Shown in pieces: positions 23,798-33,449 of a DNA stretch of 64,000 nt. A model generated the notes under the pieces. It saw only the letters and a list, made by a program, of their open reading frames with translations. It was not told where the DNA came from and did not search any database. The DNA lies in NCBI GenBank assembly GCA_000827325.1, contig KN832881.1, positions 642,616 through 706,615 of the forward strand, in the 5' to 3' direction. The stretch comes from Oidiodendron maius Zn (lineage: Eukaryota > Ascomycota > Leotiomycetes > Myxotrichaceae). A program made the translations under genes and the position numbers. Position 1 is the first letter of the stretch. Each line of letters starts with the position of its first letter.

Positions 23798-24959
23798 CAA
23801 CAATGCTTTGTTCCTGCTCCAGTCGGATGGACAGACCCCTTACTATCCTGCATCGCCATCCGCAAATGGCACACCTCTAGCAGTCAACTGCTCCATAGCG
23901 CTTGGCGCTCCTGGATCCACCACCACTGTTACCATCCCTCAGATAGCCGGTGGACGAATATGGTTCTGTGTCAATGATACCCTTACCTTCCTCCTTAACC
24001 CAGGTCCAGGTCTAGTTGAACCGTCTTCCAGCAATCCCTCAGACCCCAACTACAACAAGACATGGGACTTCTGCGAGTTTACCTTCAATAGCACGCAACT
24101 CTTTGCCAATATCAGCTACGTTGACTTTGTCTCTCTGCCAATAGCCCTTACACTCACAAATACATCTGGCGGCACTCAACACGTTTCCGGCATCCCAGCT
24201 AATGGTCTCACTACAGTCTGTAATGCGCTGACGGCACAGAACCAGATAGACAATGCCGGATGGAGCCAATTGATTGTCAATGGCCCTTCTGGGTCACCGC
24301 TGAGAGCCGTGAGCCCAAATACCGGGATCGTGATGAACTCCTCTCTATTTTCTGGATACTATTCCAGCTACGTCAATCAGGTTTGGTCTCATTATGCAAG
24401 CACGCCTTTGACGGTTGATACTCAAGCCCAATGGGGTGCTCCTACAGCTAGCGTTGTCAACGGCCTCCTGACATTCCAGGGCGTTGGCACTTTCGCTCAA
24501 CCAGCGGCTGCTGATATTTTCAGCTGTTCCACAGGCCCATTTGCAGCGGCGGCTACCAATACAGCTGAGATGGGAGCTATTGGAGCTCGTCTGGCGGCGG
24601 CCTTTAATAGATCCACTCTCCTAATTGACGCAGACCAGCCTGATGGCGAAGTGGTCTCTAACTACTATTCGACGTCTCCTACAAACCACTATGCGAGGAT
24701 ACTGCATGCAACGAATCTGGATGGTAGAGGCTATGCGTTTCCATACGATGACGTCGGACCAAGTAATGGTGCAGACCAATCTGGGTCTGTGAGTGATGGA
24801 AGTCCTCAACTATGGACGGTCACGGTTGGCGGGGCCAATGCTTCAGCATCTGCTGCGGCACCTGTGGAGAATGTGAAGGCGCCAGTTAAGCGTACATTCG
24901 TTTCCAGGTTGACATCACGCTTTGGGCTCTGGCGCAAAATTCGTGGGCAGAGGGCATAG
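23679..24959 (+). CDS. GH64-like beta-1,3-glucanase family protein
   Basis: A single exon of 426 residues. The pattern (IALVNQT.....YGYITGQAINNN.LFLLQSDG.TPYYP, then IWFCVNDTLTFLLNPGPGLVEPSSSNPSDPNYNKTWDFCEFTFN) is the GH64/thaumatin-like beta-1,3-glucanase fold of fungi. Other marks are GIPANGLTTVC and NHYARILHATNLDGRGYAFPYDDVGPSN. No N-terminal signal peptide is visible: the protein starts MATTTGPVSVATNPT. It ends in a basic stretch, RTFVSRLTSRFGLWRKIRGQRA. It may be an intracellular or unconventionally released member, or the true start could be elsewhere. Substrate and location are uncertain. Confidence 0.75.
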   Translation: MATTTGPVSVATNPTLSIALVNQTTSNTVYGYITGQAINNNNALFLLQSDGQTPYYPASPSANGTPLAVNCSIALGAPGSTTTVTIPQIAGGRIWFCVNDTLTFLLNPGPGLVEPSSSNPSDPNYNKTWDFCEFTFNSTQLFANISYVDFVSLPIALTLTNTSGGTQHVSGIPANGLTTVCNALTAQNQIDNAGWSQLIVNGPSGSPLRAVSPNTGIVMNSSLFSGYYSSYVNQVWSHYASTPLTVDTQAQWGAPTASVVNGLLTFQGVGTFAQPAAADIFSCSTGPFAAAATNTAEMGAIGARLAAAFNRSTLLIDADQPDGEVVSNYYSTSPTNHYARILHATNLDGRGYAFPYDDVGPSNGADQSGSVSDGSPQLWTVTVGGANASASAAAPVENVKAPVKRTFVSRLTSRFGLWRKIRGQRA

Positions 24960-25428
24960 TTTCGGCGGGGAGGGGGAGGGGGTTTTAAATAAGCTGGATA
25001 CTGTTCTGCTGAGCTGTAGTGGAGTGATTTGAGAGGCTATAATTGCTTGATACCTAAGAAAATGAGATGAGAAGGTAGTAGAACCAATACCCCTTCGTAA
25101 CGCTATATGGAATACACCAAATCATTTCTGAGATCCCATACTAAGATAATTTGTTCTCCCTTTTGCCCTACGTCTTACATCTTTTCCTGTTCAACCGACT
25201 CTTATATATAAGCGTCAACCAGTTTGTCGAGCAGGGTGGGCCGGAGATCCCAAAAGAGGTCAACACGGGATGGCGGCCTCTCATTGGTCAGCTCCTCCCC
25301 ATTTTCGCTTTCGAGTCCAACGTCATGTATTCCTTCCTTACCACTAAAATAGGCAATGGAGTTTCCTACAGAGCTGGAGCCTGGGTATCTGATATTTGCA
25401 AGTCTACCATAGAGACACAAGGTTGCTC
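24960..25428. other. Intergenic, leader of the amino-acid transporter gene
   Basis: About 470 bases between two plus-strand genes, holding the upstream ORF listed next. Confidence 0.5.
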
Positions 25429-25432
25429 ATGA
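25325..25432 (+). promoter_or_regulatory. 35-residue upstream ORF overlapping the transporter ATG (ATGA)
   Basis: ATG at 25325 opens a 36-codon frame ending in TGA 25430-25432, which overlaps the main ATG at 25429-25431 (ATGA). The overlap is the kind that allows termination-reinitiation. It depends on the leader actually covering 25325. Confidence 0.4.
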
Positions 25433-27174
25433 CAGACACTCCGGATAGTGAACAGAGCAGGCGAGAGGCTGAGATCATATCTAGGCACCTGCCTTCAGGA
25501 TACTCGGCCGAGCATGATGTTGTCGCCAGCGAGCCAGCCGACGGCGTATCGTCAACGGGATATGGAGATTCTATGTCAGGGCAGGAATCGTCCCTGAAAC
25601 TCCAGGGTGGCGACATCCACCGGGACCTCTTCAAGATTGATGCGAGGTCCAAGTTATTGCAGAGATCTGCGACCTATTCCCACCCAAGCAGCTATGGTGG
25701 CACGCAAGACTCCGACGAGGATGGGCTTCTCACTGCTTATGAGCAGCGGGCACCAGGTGGATTCCGGAGGCAGTATCTCCAGCAGCAACAGCGCAGTCTG
25801 TCCAGCGTTACCTCGCCTCTGACCAAGAACTTTGTGGCGTTCCTGGACCTGTACGGAGGGTTTGCCGGAGAGGACTTATATGCTTCTGAAGATGAATCCG
25901 CTGGCCAAGCTGCCGAAGAGGATGAAGAGTCAAGGAGGGCCCACGGGGAAACGGCGCCCCTCCTGGGTCGACGGAAGAGCGCAAGAGCCATGAAGCCCGG
26001 CGATGCAGGCAGTCTGAGAACGTTTTTTACACTCCTGAAAGCTTTCGTGGGTACAGGAATCATGTTCTTGCCCAAGGCTTTCAACAACGGAGGCATCCTC
26101 TTTTCTTCTATTGCGCTGGTCGTCGTCTCTATATTAAGCTGTATATGCTTTCACATGCTGCTGCAGTGTAGAAAGAGATACGGGGGAAGCTATGGCGACA
26201 TTGGAGAGGAGGTTGGAGGATCTAAAATGCGGTCCGTGATTCTCTTTTCGATTTTCATATCGCAGATTGGATTCGTCTGCAGCGCTATCATTTTCACGGC
26301 GGAGAACCTCTTTGCATTCCTTGACGCCGTTACACCCGAACACACGGCACCAATTTCTGCAGACCTCCTGATGGCCCTGCAGCTAGTTATGCTTATCCCC
26401 TTTGCTCTCATTCGAAATATTTCCAAACTCGGGCCCGCTTCTCTCCTCGCCGACATCTTCATTGGGTTCGGCCTTGCCTACATCTGGAGCTACGACATCT
26501 CCAGCCTCGCAACTCACGGCATGCACAAGACCGTGCAGCTCTTTAACCCCGCGCACTATACTTTGACCATCGGATCCATAATCTTCTGCTTCGAGGGCAT
26601 CGGGCTCATCATTCCCATCCAGTCCTCCATGGCGGACCCGGAAAAGTTCCCAAGACTGCTGTACATTGTTATGGCCATCATTACTGCGGCATTGACCTCC
26701 GTCGGTGCGCTGAGCTACGCCACCTTCGGTGACGGCACCAAGACAGAAATAATCACCAACTTCCCGCAGGACAGCAAGCTCGTTAACGCGATGCAGTTCC
26801 TATACTCCATCGCCGTCCTGGCAGGCACGCCCGTGCAGCTGTTCCCGGCGGTGCGCATTCTCGAAGGCAAGATCTTCGGGCACCTCTCTGGAAAACGAGA
26901 CGTCGCGACTAAGTGGAAGAAGAACGCTCTACGCACCGCTGTTGTCGCGCTGTGCGCCCTGATATCCGTTTTGGGAGCGGCGGACCTGGACAAGTTCGTC
27001 GCGTTGATCGGATCGATTGCTTGCGTCCCGCTGGTGTATATATATCCTGCTTTCTTGCATTATAAGGGTATGGCGGCGTCGAGGTGGGAGATGGTGGGAG
27101 ATGTGCTCATGATGGTGCTGGGGCTGGTTGCTATGGTATATACAACGGTAATTACGTTGTCGCAGTGGGTGTAG
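25429..27174 (+). CDS. avt4: Vacuolar amino-acid transporter, Avt3/Avt4 type (AAAP family)
   Basis: A single exon of 581 residues. The start is ATG 25429; a long acidic cytosolic N-terminal domain (about 185 residues) precedes the first helix. The core begins GSLRTFFTLLKAFVGTGIMFLPKAF, the AAAP signature, then about ten or eleven helices, including FCFEGIGLIIPIQSSM and FGDGTKTEIITNFPQ. The long N-tail and these blocks match the yeast Avt3/Avt4 group, which export neutral and other amino acids from the vacuole. The choice between Avt3 and Avt4 is not resolved. A small upstream ORF overlaps the start. Confidence 0.85.
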   Translation: MTDTPDSEQSRREAEIISRHLPSGYSAEHDVVASEPADGVSSTGYGDSMSGQESSLKLQGGDIHRDLFKIDARSKLLQRSATYSHPSSYGGTQDSDEDGLLTAYEQRAPGGFRRQYLQQQQRSLSSVTSPLTKNFVAFLDLYGGFAGEDLYASEDESAGQAAEEDEESRRAHGETAPLLGRRKSARAMKPGDAGSLRTFFTLLKAFVGTGIMFLPKAFNNGGILFSSIALVVVSILSCICFHMLLQCRKRYGGSYGDIGEEVGGSKMRSVILFSIFISQIGFVCSAIIFTAENLFAFLDAVTPEHTAPISADLLMALQLVMLIPFALIRNISKLGPASLLADIFIGFGLAYIWSYDISSLATHGMHKTVQLFNPAHYTLTIGSIIFCFEGIGLIIPIQSSMADPEKFPRLLYIVMAIITAALTSVGALSYATFGDGTKTEIITNFPQDSKLVNAMQFLYSIAVLAGTPVQLFPAVRILEGKIFGHLSGKRDVATKWKKNALRTAVVALCALISVLGAADLDKFVALIGSIACVPLVYIYPAFLHYKGMAASRWEMVGDVLMMVLGLVAMVYTTVITLSQWV

Positions 27175-27636
27175 GGTGTAGGAGTAAATATGCATCGGGC
27201 TGAGAGTCCGGATACTAGGTATTGCCGGAAACCAGGGGTTTTGGATATGGCATTTAAATACTATAAATATATCCCATGGCTTGATCCTATATCAACATAT
27301 GCTGTGTCTTGTGTCAGGGATGGAAGTATGTATAAGTTTCAACGTCAGACAGAAAAGGAGGAGGCGTGGCTGTAGGGGAAAGTGAGGTGGACTAGTAAGA
27401 TGAAATTCCTATCAAACATCAACGGCGCTCGTAAAGTCCATTGGAATGTGATAAGCATTATATCTACCATGCTTGACGCCATATTGCCGTAAAAATCCGT
27501 TCGTTTTTAATTACTTCCTCTCTCCCGCTCAGCAAGCTCATAGACAGTTTAAGTAGCTAAAAAGCCAATTCCTCCCGCCTCCATTCCCGTCTATCATTCC
27601 CCTCCAAGTAAGGTAGAGCAGAGTAAACTATCATTG
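27175..27636. other. Convergent 3' intergenic region
   Basis: About 460 bases between the ends of the Avt and Snx4 genes. AT-rich in part; no feature supported. Confidence 0.45.
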
Positions 27637-29065
27637 CTACGCAATCGGGGCGCCCAGACTCTCCATCTCCCGGACATACCTCTCCCAGTTGTCGATGATC
27701 TTCTGATAATGCTCCGAATGCGCGTCTGCCAGCGCGCCGAACTGCGTCTTGAACTCTAGGCACTTGATGCGCTCGAAGTCGCCCACCTCCCTTACGACCT
27801 CCTCGTCAAACGCCTCGCTCGTCTTCTTTGCATCCTCGACTTCCCGTGTAAGTTCGTCGATGCGGAGTTCCAGTCTCCGCAACCGGTCGCGCCGAGACTG
27901 CTCGTGATCCACGCCGCGCACGTCCTCGAGCTTGCTGCGGATGAAGCCCCCCGGGCCCGTGAGCCCTGAGGACCCGTGTGAGGAGGCCAGCACGTCCCGG
28001 TCGGTAGTCGCCTTAGTGAGGTACTCAGTCAGCTGCTCGAAGTCGAGCTGCTTCTGCTCGCGAGCCTTGAGTAGGTTCTTGACCGCCGCGCTGTACGCTT
28101 GCATGTCGCGCAGGCTGCCGAGGTAGTCCTGGTCCGTATGTTCCTTGAGCGAGCGGGTTGCTGTGCTGGTGTCCTCCACGCTGGCCGCGAAGGCGTGTAC
28201 GCTCTGCTCGACGCCAGGCTCGAGCTGGATGAGCTTCTGGAATTGTTCTGCGAGGTCTTTATAGTCCGACTCGAGGTCACCCTCGCGCCGGGCCACGCGT
28301 ACCACGATCTTTTCAATGTGTCCGAGGTCCTCATCTAGCTTGTCGGATTTCTCGCGCACCTCGATGAAGCGCCGGTCGGGCTTGTGCACCTTGGTGAAGG
28401 CATTGATGAAGGTGTCGGTGAAGTTGTCGAAGACGCCTGGGGAACCTTGATCCGACGCTATCGAGCCTCTCTGGGGCCGGGTGCGCATGATCTGGTTCCA
28501 GTCGTTGCTCTCGAGGAAGACGATAAGCAGGCCACTCCTCCGCAAGACTGGGTGCAGCGTTAGGCGTGTGAGGAATCGGCCTAGGGAGTTGGCTCGTCGA
28601 TGCATGAATTCAGGGCTGAACCGGTCACCCCGCACATATTCCATCTTATGTTTGTCTGGCAGAGGAGGCACGGCACATGCTGGGTACTCTCTGAAGAGCG
28701 ACTTGTAGAGGAAGACAAAGTCCGTAAATCGTCTGCGGACTGTGGTTAGTGGTTTTTCGAAGGATGGGAAGTTGGTCTGATGATGTTAGTTAGAGGAATC
28801 GTCAGAGGGGCCGCAGGCCAAAGCAAACCTTCGTTGTGACCAGGTATGATACATAGGCATCTTTGGTTCCATCATTCTCCTTGATGGGCTGCCCAACTGC
28901 GCATTCCAGGCTTCCTCCATCCAGCCCTGCGAGATCCATCGCGTCTGCTCGTAGGCCTGTCGTGTCAGATGCAGCGTTCACTGGTTGCCCCTCGACTGGC
29001 TGCGACCCCTTCTGAGCATCTGGCCGCCGCGCATCATAGATATCGTGGAAGTCGTCGTTGTTCAT
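27637..29065 (-). CDS. snx4: Sorting nexin Snx4 (Atg24-like), PX-BAR protein
   Basis: Two exons on the minus strand, 29065-28829 and 28776-27637, give 458 residues; an upstream ATG at 29077 would add MGGT. The splice joins YVSYLVTTK to TNFPSFEKPLTTVRRRFTDFVFLYKSL, the PX domain core with the PI3P-binding RRFTDF segment. A proline-rich PX loop (VPPLPDKHKMEY) and RRANSLGRFLTRLTLHPVLRRS follow. From about residue 190 to the end is a long helical BAR domain. Snx4 recycles cargo from endosomes and vacuole to the Golgi and supports selective autophagy. The neighbour Avt transporter is a vacuolar protein, a loose functional link only. Confidence 0.9.
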
Positions 29066-29662
29066 AGTTCCTCCCATACGGAATAGGCTGCGAATGATCT
29101 GCGCGGGGCAGCGAGAGCTTGCGACTGATGAGGTGCTTGATCGGGAATGCCGGGTTAGGGGTCGATATGAGGTTATGGATAGGTGTTCAGTGGCATACGG
29201 GTCGGATATCCATCGAGATTCATCTGTATGGTCCTGTATCTGAGAGTGAATGGCGGTAGTTGTAGCCGGCCTTCGATGGCTGATGCTGTCAACGTCAGGG
29301 ACGGCGCTAGCAAGGCACGAGCTCCAGATGATCCTTGTCTGCCTCAGCGAGATTTCATACGCCCGTTTTAAGGCAGACAAGACCGGAACACTGAAAGAGA
29401 GAATAATTGAGAGAATGAAAGAAACAAAACACTTGCACGGTTCCTAATTGATCCATGGCGAGTCGCGTTTTCTCGCTTTTCATTATTTTTATTGTTTTGT
29501 CCTTGAGTAGAATATCCTTACAATGCTGGATGGAATATAATACAGCAGCAATCTAGTGATCTGGTGGTCTATGAGTTCGTCCCAATGTATCCCGCTTGTC
29601 CATGAACCCCGTCCCAGATGCGATCCTCCGACAAAAGAAAAAAAGGGGAAGTCTGACTAGGA
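29066..29662. other. Intergenic, promoter of the Snx4 gene
   Basis: About 600 bases between two minus-strand genes. The Snx4 reading frame stays open upstream to 29380, but that part is Ser/Arg-rich and lacks conservation marks, so it was left as leader. Confidence 0.45.
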
Positions 29663-31372
29663 CTACTTCTTTACATCCTGCTCCTGCTTCTGAGCCTCGG
29701 CAGCTTCTTTCTCGGCCTCACCCGCCTCGTTGATCTGCCCCTTCTCGGCCTCCTTGGCTTGAGCCTCGAGTCTGCGCTCTTCCTTCTCATCGATATCCTG
29801 GTCATCACGCGGAGTAGCCCTGCCGGACTCCTTGTTCTCCTCATCCTGCTCGTTCTCCTCCTCGATGAGCTCTTGCTGCTCCTTGAGGACCTCGAGACGC
29901 TGTTTGTTGGTGGCGGCGCCTTCGGCGTTGTGGACCTCGAGCTCAATCTCGTGGAAGAGCTCCTCGGGGATAGACGATAAGACGCCAGTCAGTGCATCAA
30001 TCTGGGTGGAGAACTCGGCTTCTTTGCCCTGAGAGTACATGAATGCGTTGCTCAGAACCAGAAGGGTTGACGGCACGCCGTATTTGAGTCTGAGGTCCAA
30101 CCAGGATTGCAGATCCTCGCGCAGCCGAGCTGGCGACACACCATGGGTTCGGATGCCACGGCTGAGCGCTGCGACCTGCAATTCGGGGACTGACAAGCTA
30201 TCGACCCCTTCAAAGCTGATGGCGCGATCGTCACGCTTGATCTGTCTCATGCGGTGACGAATCTGATACCGCAGCATCATATCTGTCCCGAAGGTATTGA
30301 GGTTCATATACCTGCACATTCCGACGAGCTGGGGCCGTGACAGATTGTCTAATGTTAAGTCATCCTTGAATAGCTGGCAGACTTTGATGACGTCTGATGC
30401 CGATGGCGACTCGCCGGTCGCTCGGACCTTGCGGAAGAACTGAGTGAACTCCTCTTTTTGGGCATTTGCTGAGCTTAAAGGCAATCCAGTTTCCTTCAAC
30501 GTGCTGCGAAGGAAGTTGCTGACTTCCTTTCGAGTCGCTCTCAGATTGGAAACCTTGGAGTCCTTAGACTTCTGGCCCTCGTACGTGCTGGGAAGCATGT
30601 TGGGGAATAGCTTCAGCGCAACCGGGAGGAGCAGTTCTGCGAAGGGGACTAGAACGAACACAGAGAACGGGACCAATCGTCCAATATCCTGCACGGTACG
30701 TCGCAGCTGTCTATGCTCTCTCCGGCTGAGCTCGTAGCCAGCAGCCATCTTCATTGCCAACCGGGAGCTGATCTTGATTTCAGTTGCCAGCAACTTCGTT
30801 CCATCCCAGTAATGCTGAGCTTCCTTCTTCACCCTCTGCATTATAGTCAACTTCTCTTCCTTTTTCTCTTCTTTCTTTTCCACGATCTTCTCCTTTTGGC
30901 CCGCTAGTTCGGTCAGTGTTACAGCCTCTTCGGACGCTGTCTTAGACACGGCCGTAGGTTTGTCAAGTGGGATTGACTCGGAACCATGCTCTTTCGTCAA
31001 CTGACTTGCATCCTTAGGTTTGGCACTTGATTCAGCGCTGGTGTCCTTAAGGGGCTTCTTGGCCTCCTCGGCGTTGAAACCCGGTGGTGGAACGGACGGA
31101 GGCGTGCCAGATGTATGCGTGGCAGTGGATACTCCTCGGCGTGGGATGAGGATGGCCAGAGCCGGGATCTGGGATGGCAGAGACCGCCCATTTCGACGGA
31201 GGTATGGAGAGTACGCCGAGTGAGAAGTGAGGGGGGAGCGAGGTAATCCGCGGCCTGGAGAGGGTCAGAACTGAGGCTCTTGGGGATTGCTCAGAGGAGG
31301 AGTAGGGGACTTACGGCCAGTTAAGATGGAGCTCTGGGCCGCACTGCGGATAAGTCGGGAGGAGGCGCTCAT
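29663..31372 (-). CDS. mdm38: Mdm38/LETM1-domain mitochondrial inner membrane protein
   Basis: Two exons on the minus strand, 31372-31315 and 31254-29663, give 549 residues. The first exon (MSASSRLIRSAAQSS) plus the next residues are basic and Ser/Ala-rich, a clear mitochondrial presequence. After a Lys/Glu-rich stretch the LETM1 core runs from about residue 170: SRREHRQLRRTVQDIGRLVPFSVFVLVPFAELLLP (one membrane segment), then FPNMLPSTY. The C-terminal half holds the ribosome-binding-like helices, with LSRPQLVGMCRYMNLNTFGTDMMLRYQIRHRM. The end is a charged coiled coil. Mdm38 supports K+/H+ exchange and binds mitoribosomes for insertion of inner-membrane proteins. Confidence 0.92.
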
Positions 31373-32144
31373 CGTGGATAGCGATTTCCGGGATATGGAG
31401 ATGGTAGAAGTTTGTTGGGTGAGATTTGAGGGGTTGAGATTATGGGTCGTGGATTTGTCTGGGTGTAATGGACGGATTGGTGGTGGTTATGGCACTTAGG
31501 TAGACGACATGGTTGGAGTTGGGGAGATGTGGTGGTGGACAGATGGGAAGACGTCGTCGTCGTTGGGGGGATGAATTGCTCCTGGGTCGATGTGCTGTAA
31601 TCTGGATTCTTCTTCTGTAGGGACGACAAGAATGACGGAGGCCGTCGAATTACCGAGTCATGTGATATTGATCTCGATTGGGTAAAGTACAGAATCGTGA
31701 TCACACCTTTGTACCCCAGGTATCCAGGCCGCAATCCCAAGGCACGAGGCATCGTCCTCAACAAGGTGACGAACTCCGGTTGTGTCCGACCGCCATGTGA
31801 AGGAACTCCAGCTTCCCCACTACCACTCTCTGACGCGCAACTTTCTACCTAGGTACTGTACCTGACCAAACTCGACAACACAAATCTCTCGCCGCCCCTC
31901 TCCTGTCCCTGTTCCCTCCGTCGCTTCCTCGGGATCTCGTTCATCATGGATATATCCTGAGTCTCCCTTTCCCCCCCTGGGTATCGGTAGAATATCAGGC
32001 CGGAGTCAACAGAAATCCCTACGAACAGGTCCTCCGCACCGGAGATATCAACAAGAATCTCTCGCTCCCATCTCTTTCCGTCTCTGCTCTATACCAAATT
32101 GCCTCTCTAGCCTTCATAATCAAAAGAAGAGAAAAAGGACAAAA
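31373..32144. promoter_or_regulatory. Divergent promoter region shared by Mdm38 and adenylate kinase genes
   Basis: 772 bases between two start codons on opposite strands, both for mitochondrial proteins. Promoter elements were not identified base by base. Confidence 0.5.
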
Positions 32145-33007
32145 ATGCGCCTCAAGAAGGCAGCACGCATCATTCTCGTCGGTGCCCCAGGAGTCGGGAA
32201 AGGCACGCAGGCCGAGCGGCTCCTCCAACGCTTCCCCCAACTCTCAGCCATCAGCTCCGGAGACTTGCTTCGAGATAATGTGAAGAACAGGACGCCTCTA
32301 GGTGCGCTCGCTACTCGCCTGAATAACAACTCCCCAGAAATGCTAACAGCCGAGCTCCAGGTATCCGCGCAGAGACCGCCATGCGCTCCGGCGCCCTCGT
32401 CCCCGACGATATGATCTTGCGACTCATCCTGCACGAGCTCAAGTCGCGGGGATGGCTCTTCTCCTCGTCCGCCCACCCTATGACGCTCTCCAGCGCGGCA
32501 GCATCTGCCTCCGCAACCGCCTCGTCCGCCGATGACTTTGTCAACACCCCTTCCCTCAGCGAGACCTACCCCCCTCCGCAGCCCTCCGAGGACCCCTCAG
32601 CATCCTTCATCCTCGATGGCTTCCCACGCACTGCAGCTCAAGCCGCCTCGCTCGCCTCGCTCGTTCCTATAAACCTGTGCGTGTCACTCAAGACGCCGGC
32701 GTCCATTATCCTCTCACGCATCAGCGGCCGCTGGGTACACGCCCCGAGTGGGCGTGTGTACAACACTACCTTCAACCGGCCCAAGGTCGACGGGCGTGAT
32801 GACATCACGGGCGAGCCGCTAGCCAAGAGGCCGGATGACGATGAGGACGTGTGGAGAGAGCGGTTGAGGAAATTCGACGAGACGAGTAGTGGGCTGTTAG
32901 AGTTTTATAGGGAAAAGGGGGTGTTGTGGGAGGTGGAGGGACAGAGCAGTGACGAGATTAGTCCGTTGCTAATTAGGGAGTTTGAGAGGCGGTTTGTGGA
33001 GGAGTGA
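32145..33007 (+). CDS. adk2: Mitochondrial-type adenylate kinase (GTP:AMP phosphotransferase)
   Basis: Two exons, 32145-32301 and 32361-33007, give 267 residues. P-loop GAPGVGKGTQ at residues 13-22, NMP site SSGDLLRD, DGFPRTAAQA in the middle and a LID segment GRWVHAPSGRVYNTTFNRPKVDGRDDITGEPLAKRPDDDEDVW. The LID motif and the R-DDDEDVWRERL end match the AK3-type yeast Adk2 in the mitochondrial matrix, which uses GTP to phosphorylate AMP. A Ser/Ala/Pro-rich insertion of about 40 residues sits between the NMP region and the DGFPR motif, longer than usual. No cleavable presequence is obvious beyond the basic start MRLKKAAR. Confidence 0.9.
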
Positions 33008-33449
33008 GGGACGAGGGGTTGGGCGTTTCCGGATTATTGGGGTTGACGCACCTGTGTTTTGTGTGTGATATGAAGGGCGAATTGAGGCATAATAGGGTTA
33101 GCTATTTTGATATGATATATTTTCGTGAGCATTGTTAACATATGATGCAACATGTACATACTGTTGTACATTATTAGATATCTGGACGGATGGATGTTGG
33201 CTAGATCCTAGATCTTGTCTTTCAACAAAGACACACATTTTCATCAAATCACGACTCTACTTTCTCATGACACGAGACTCAGAAGTTCAATATGGCAGTG
33301 TATATTTCCGCAAGTATATCTCATATGCATTCGACCTTAATATAGCGCCAGCATGCGATGAAGTACAAGAAACTCCCAAAAAAGTAATTTCCCGTTTTGC
33401 ACAGGTATATACACCCATGAACATGACCACAAAACTCCAACCCAGTCTC
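33008..33449. other. Convergent 3' intergenic region
   Basis: About 440 bases between the ends of the adenylate kinase and Kex2 genes, AT-rich. No gene supported. Confidence 0.45.
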
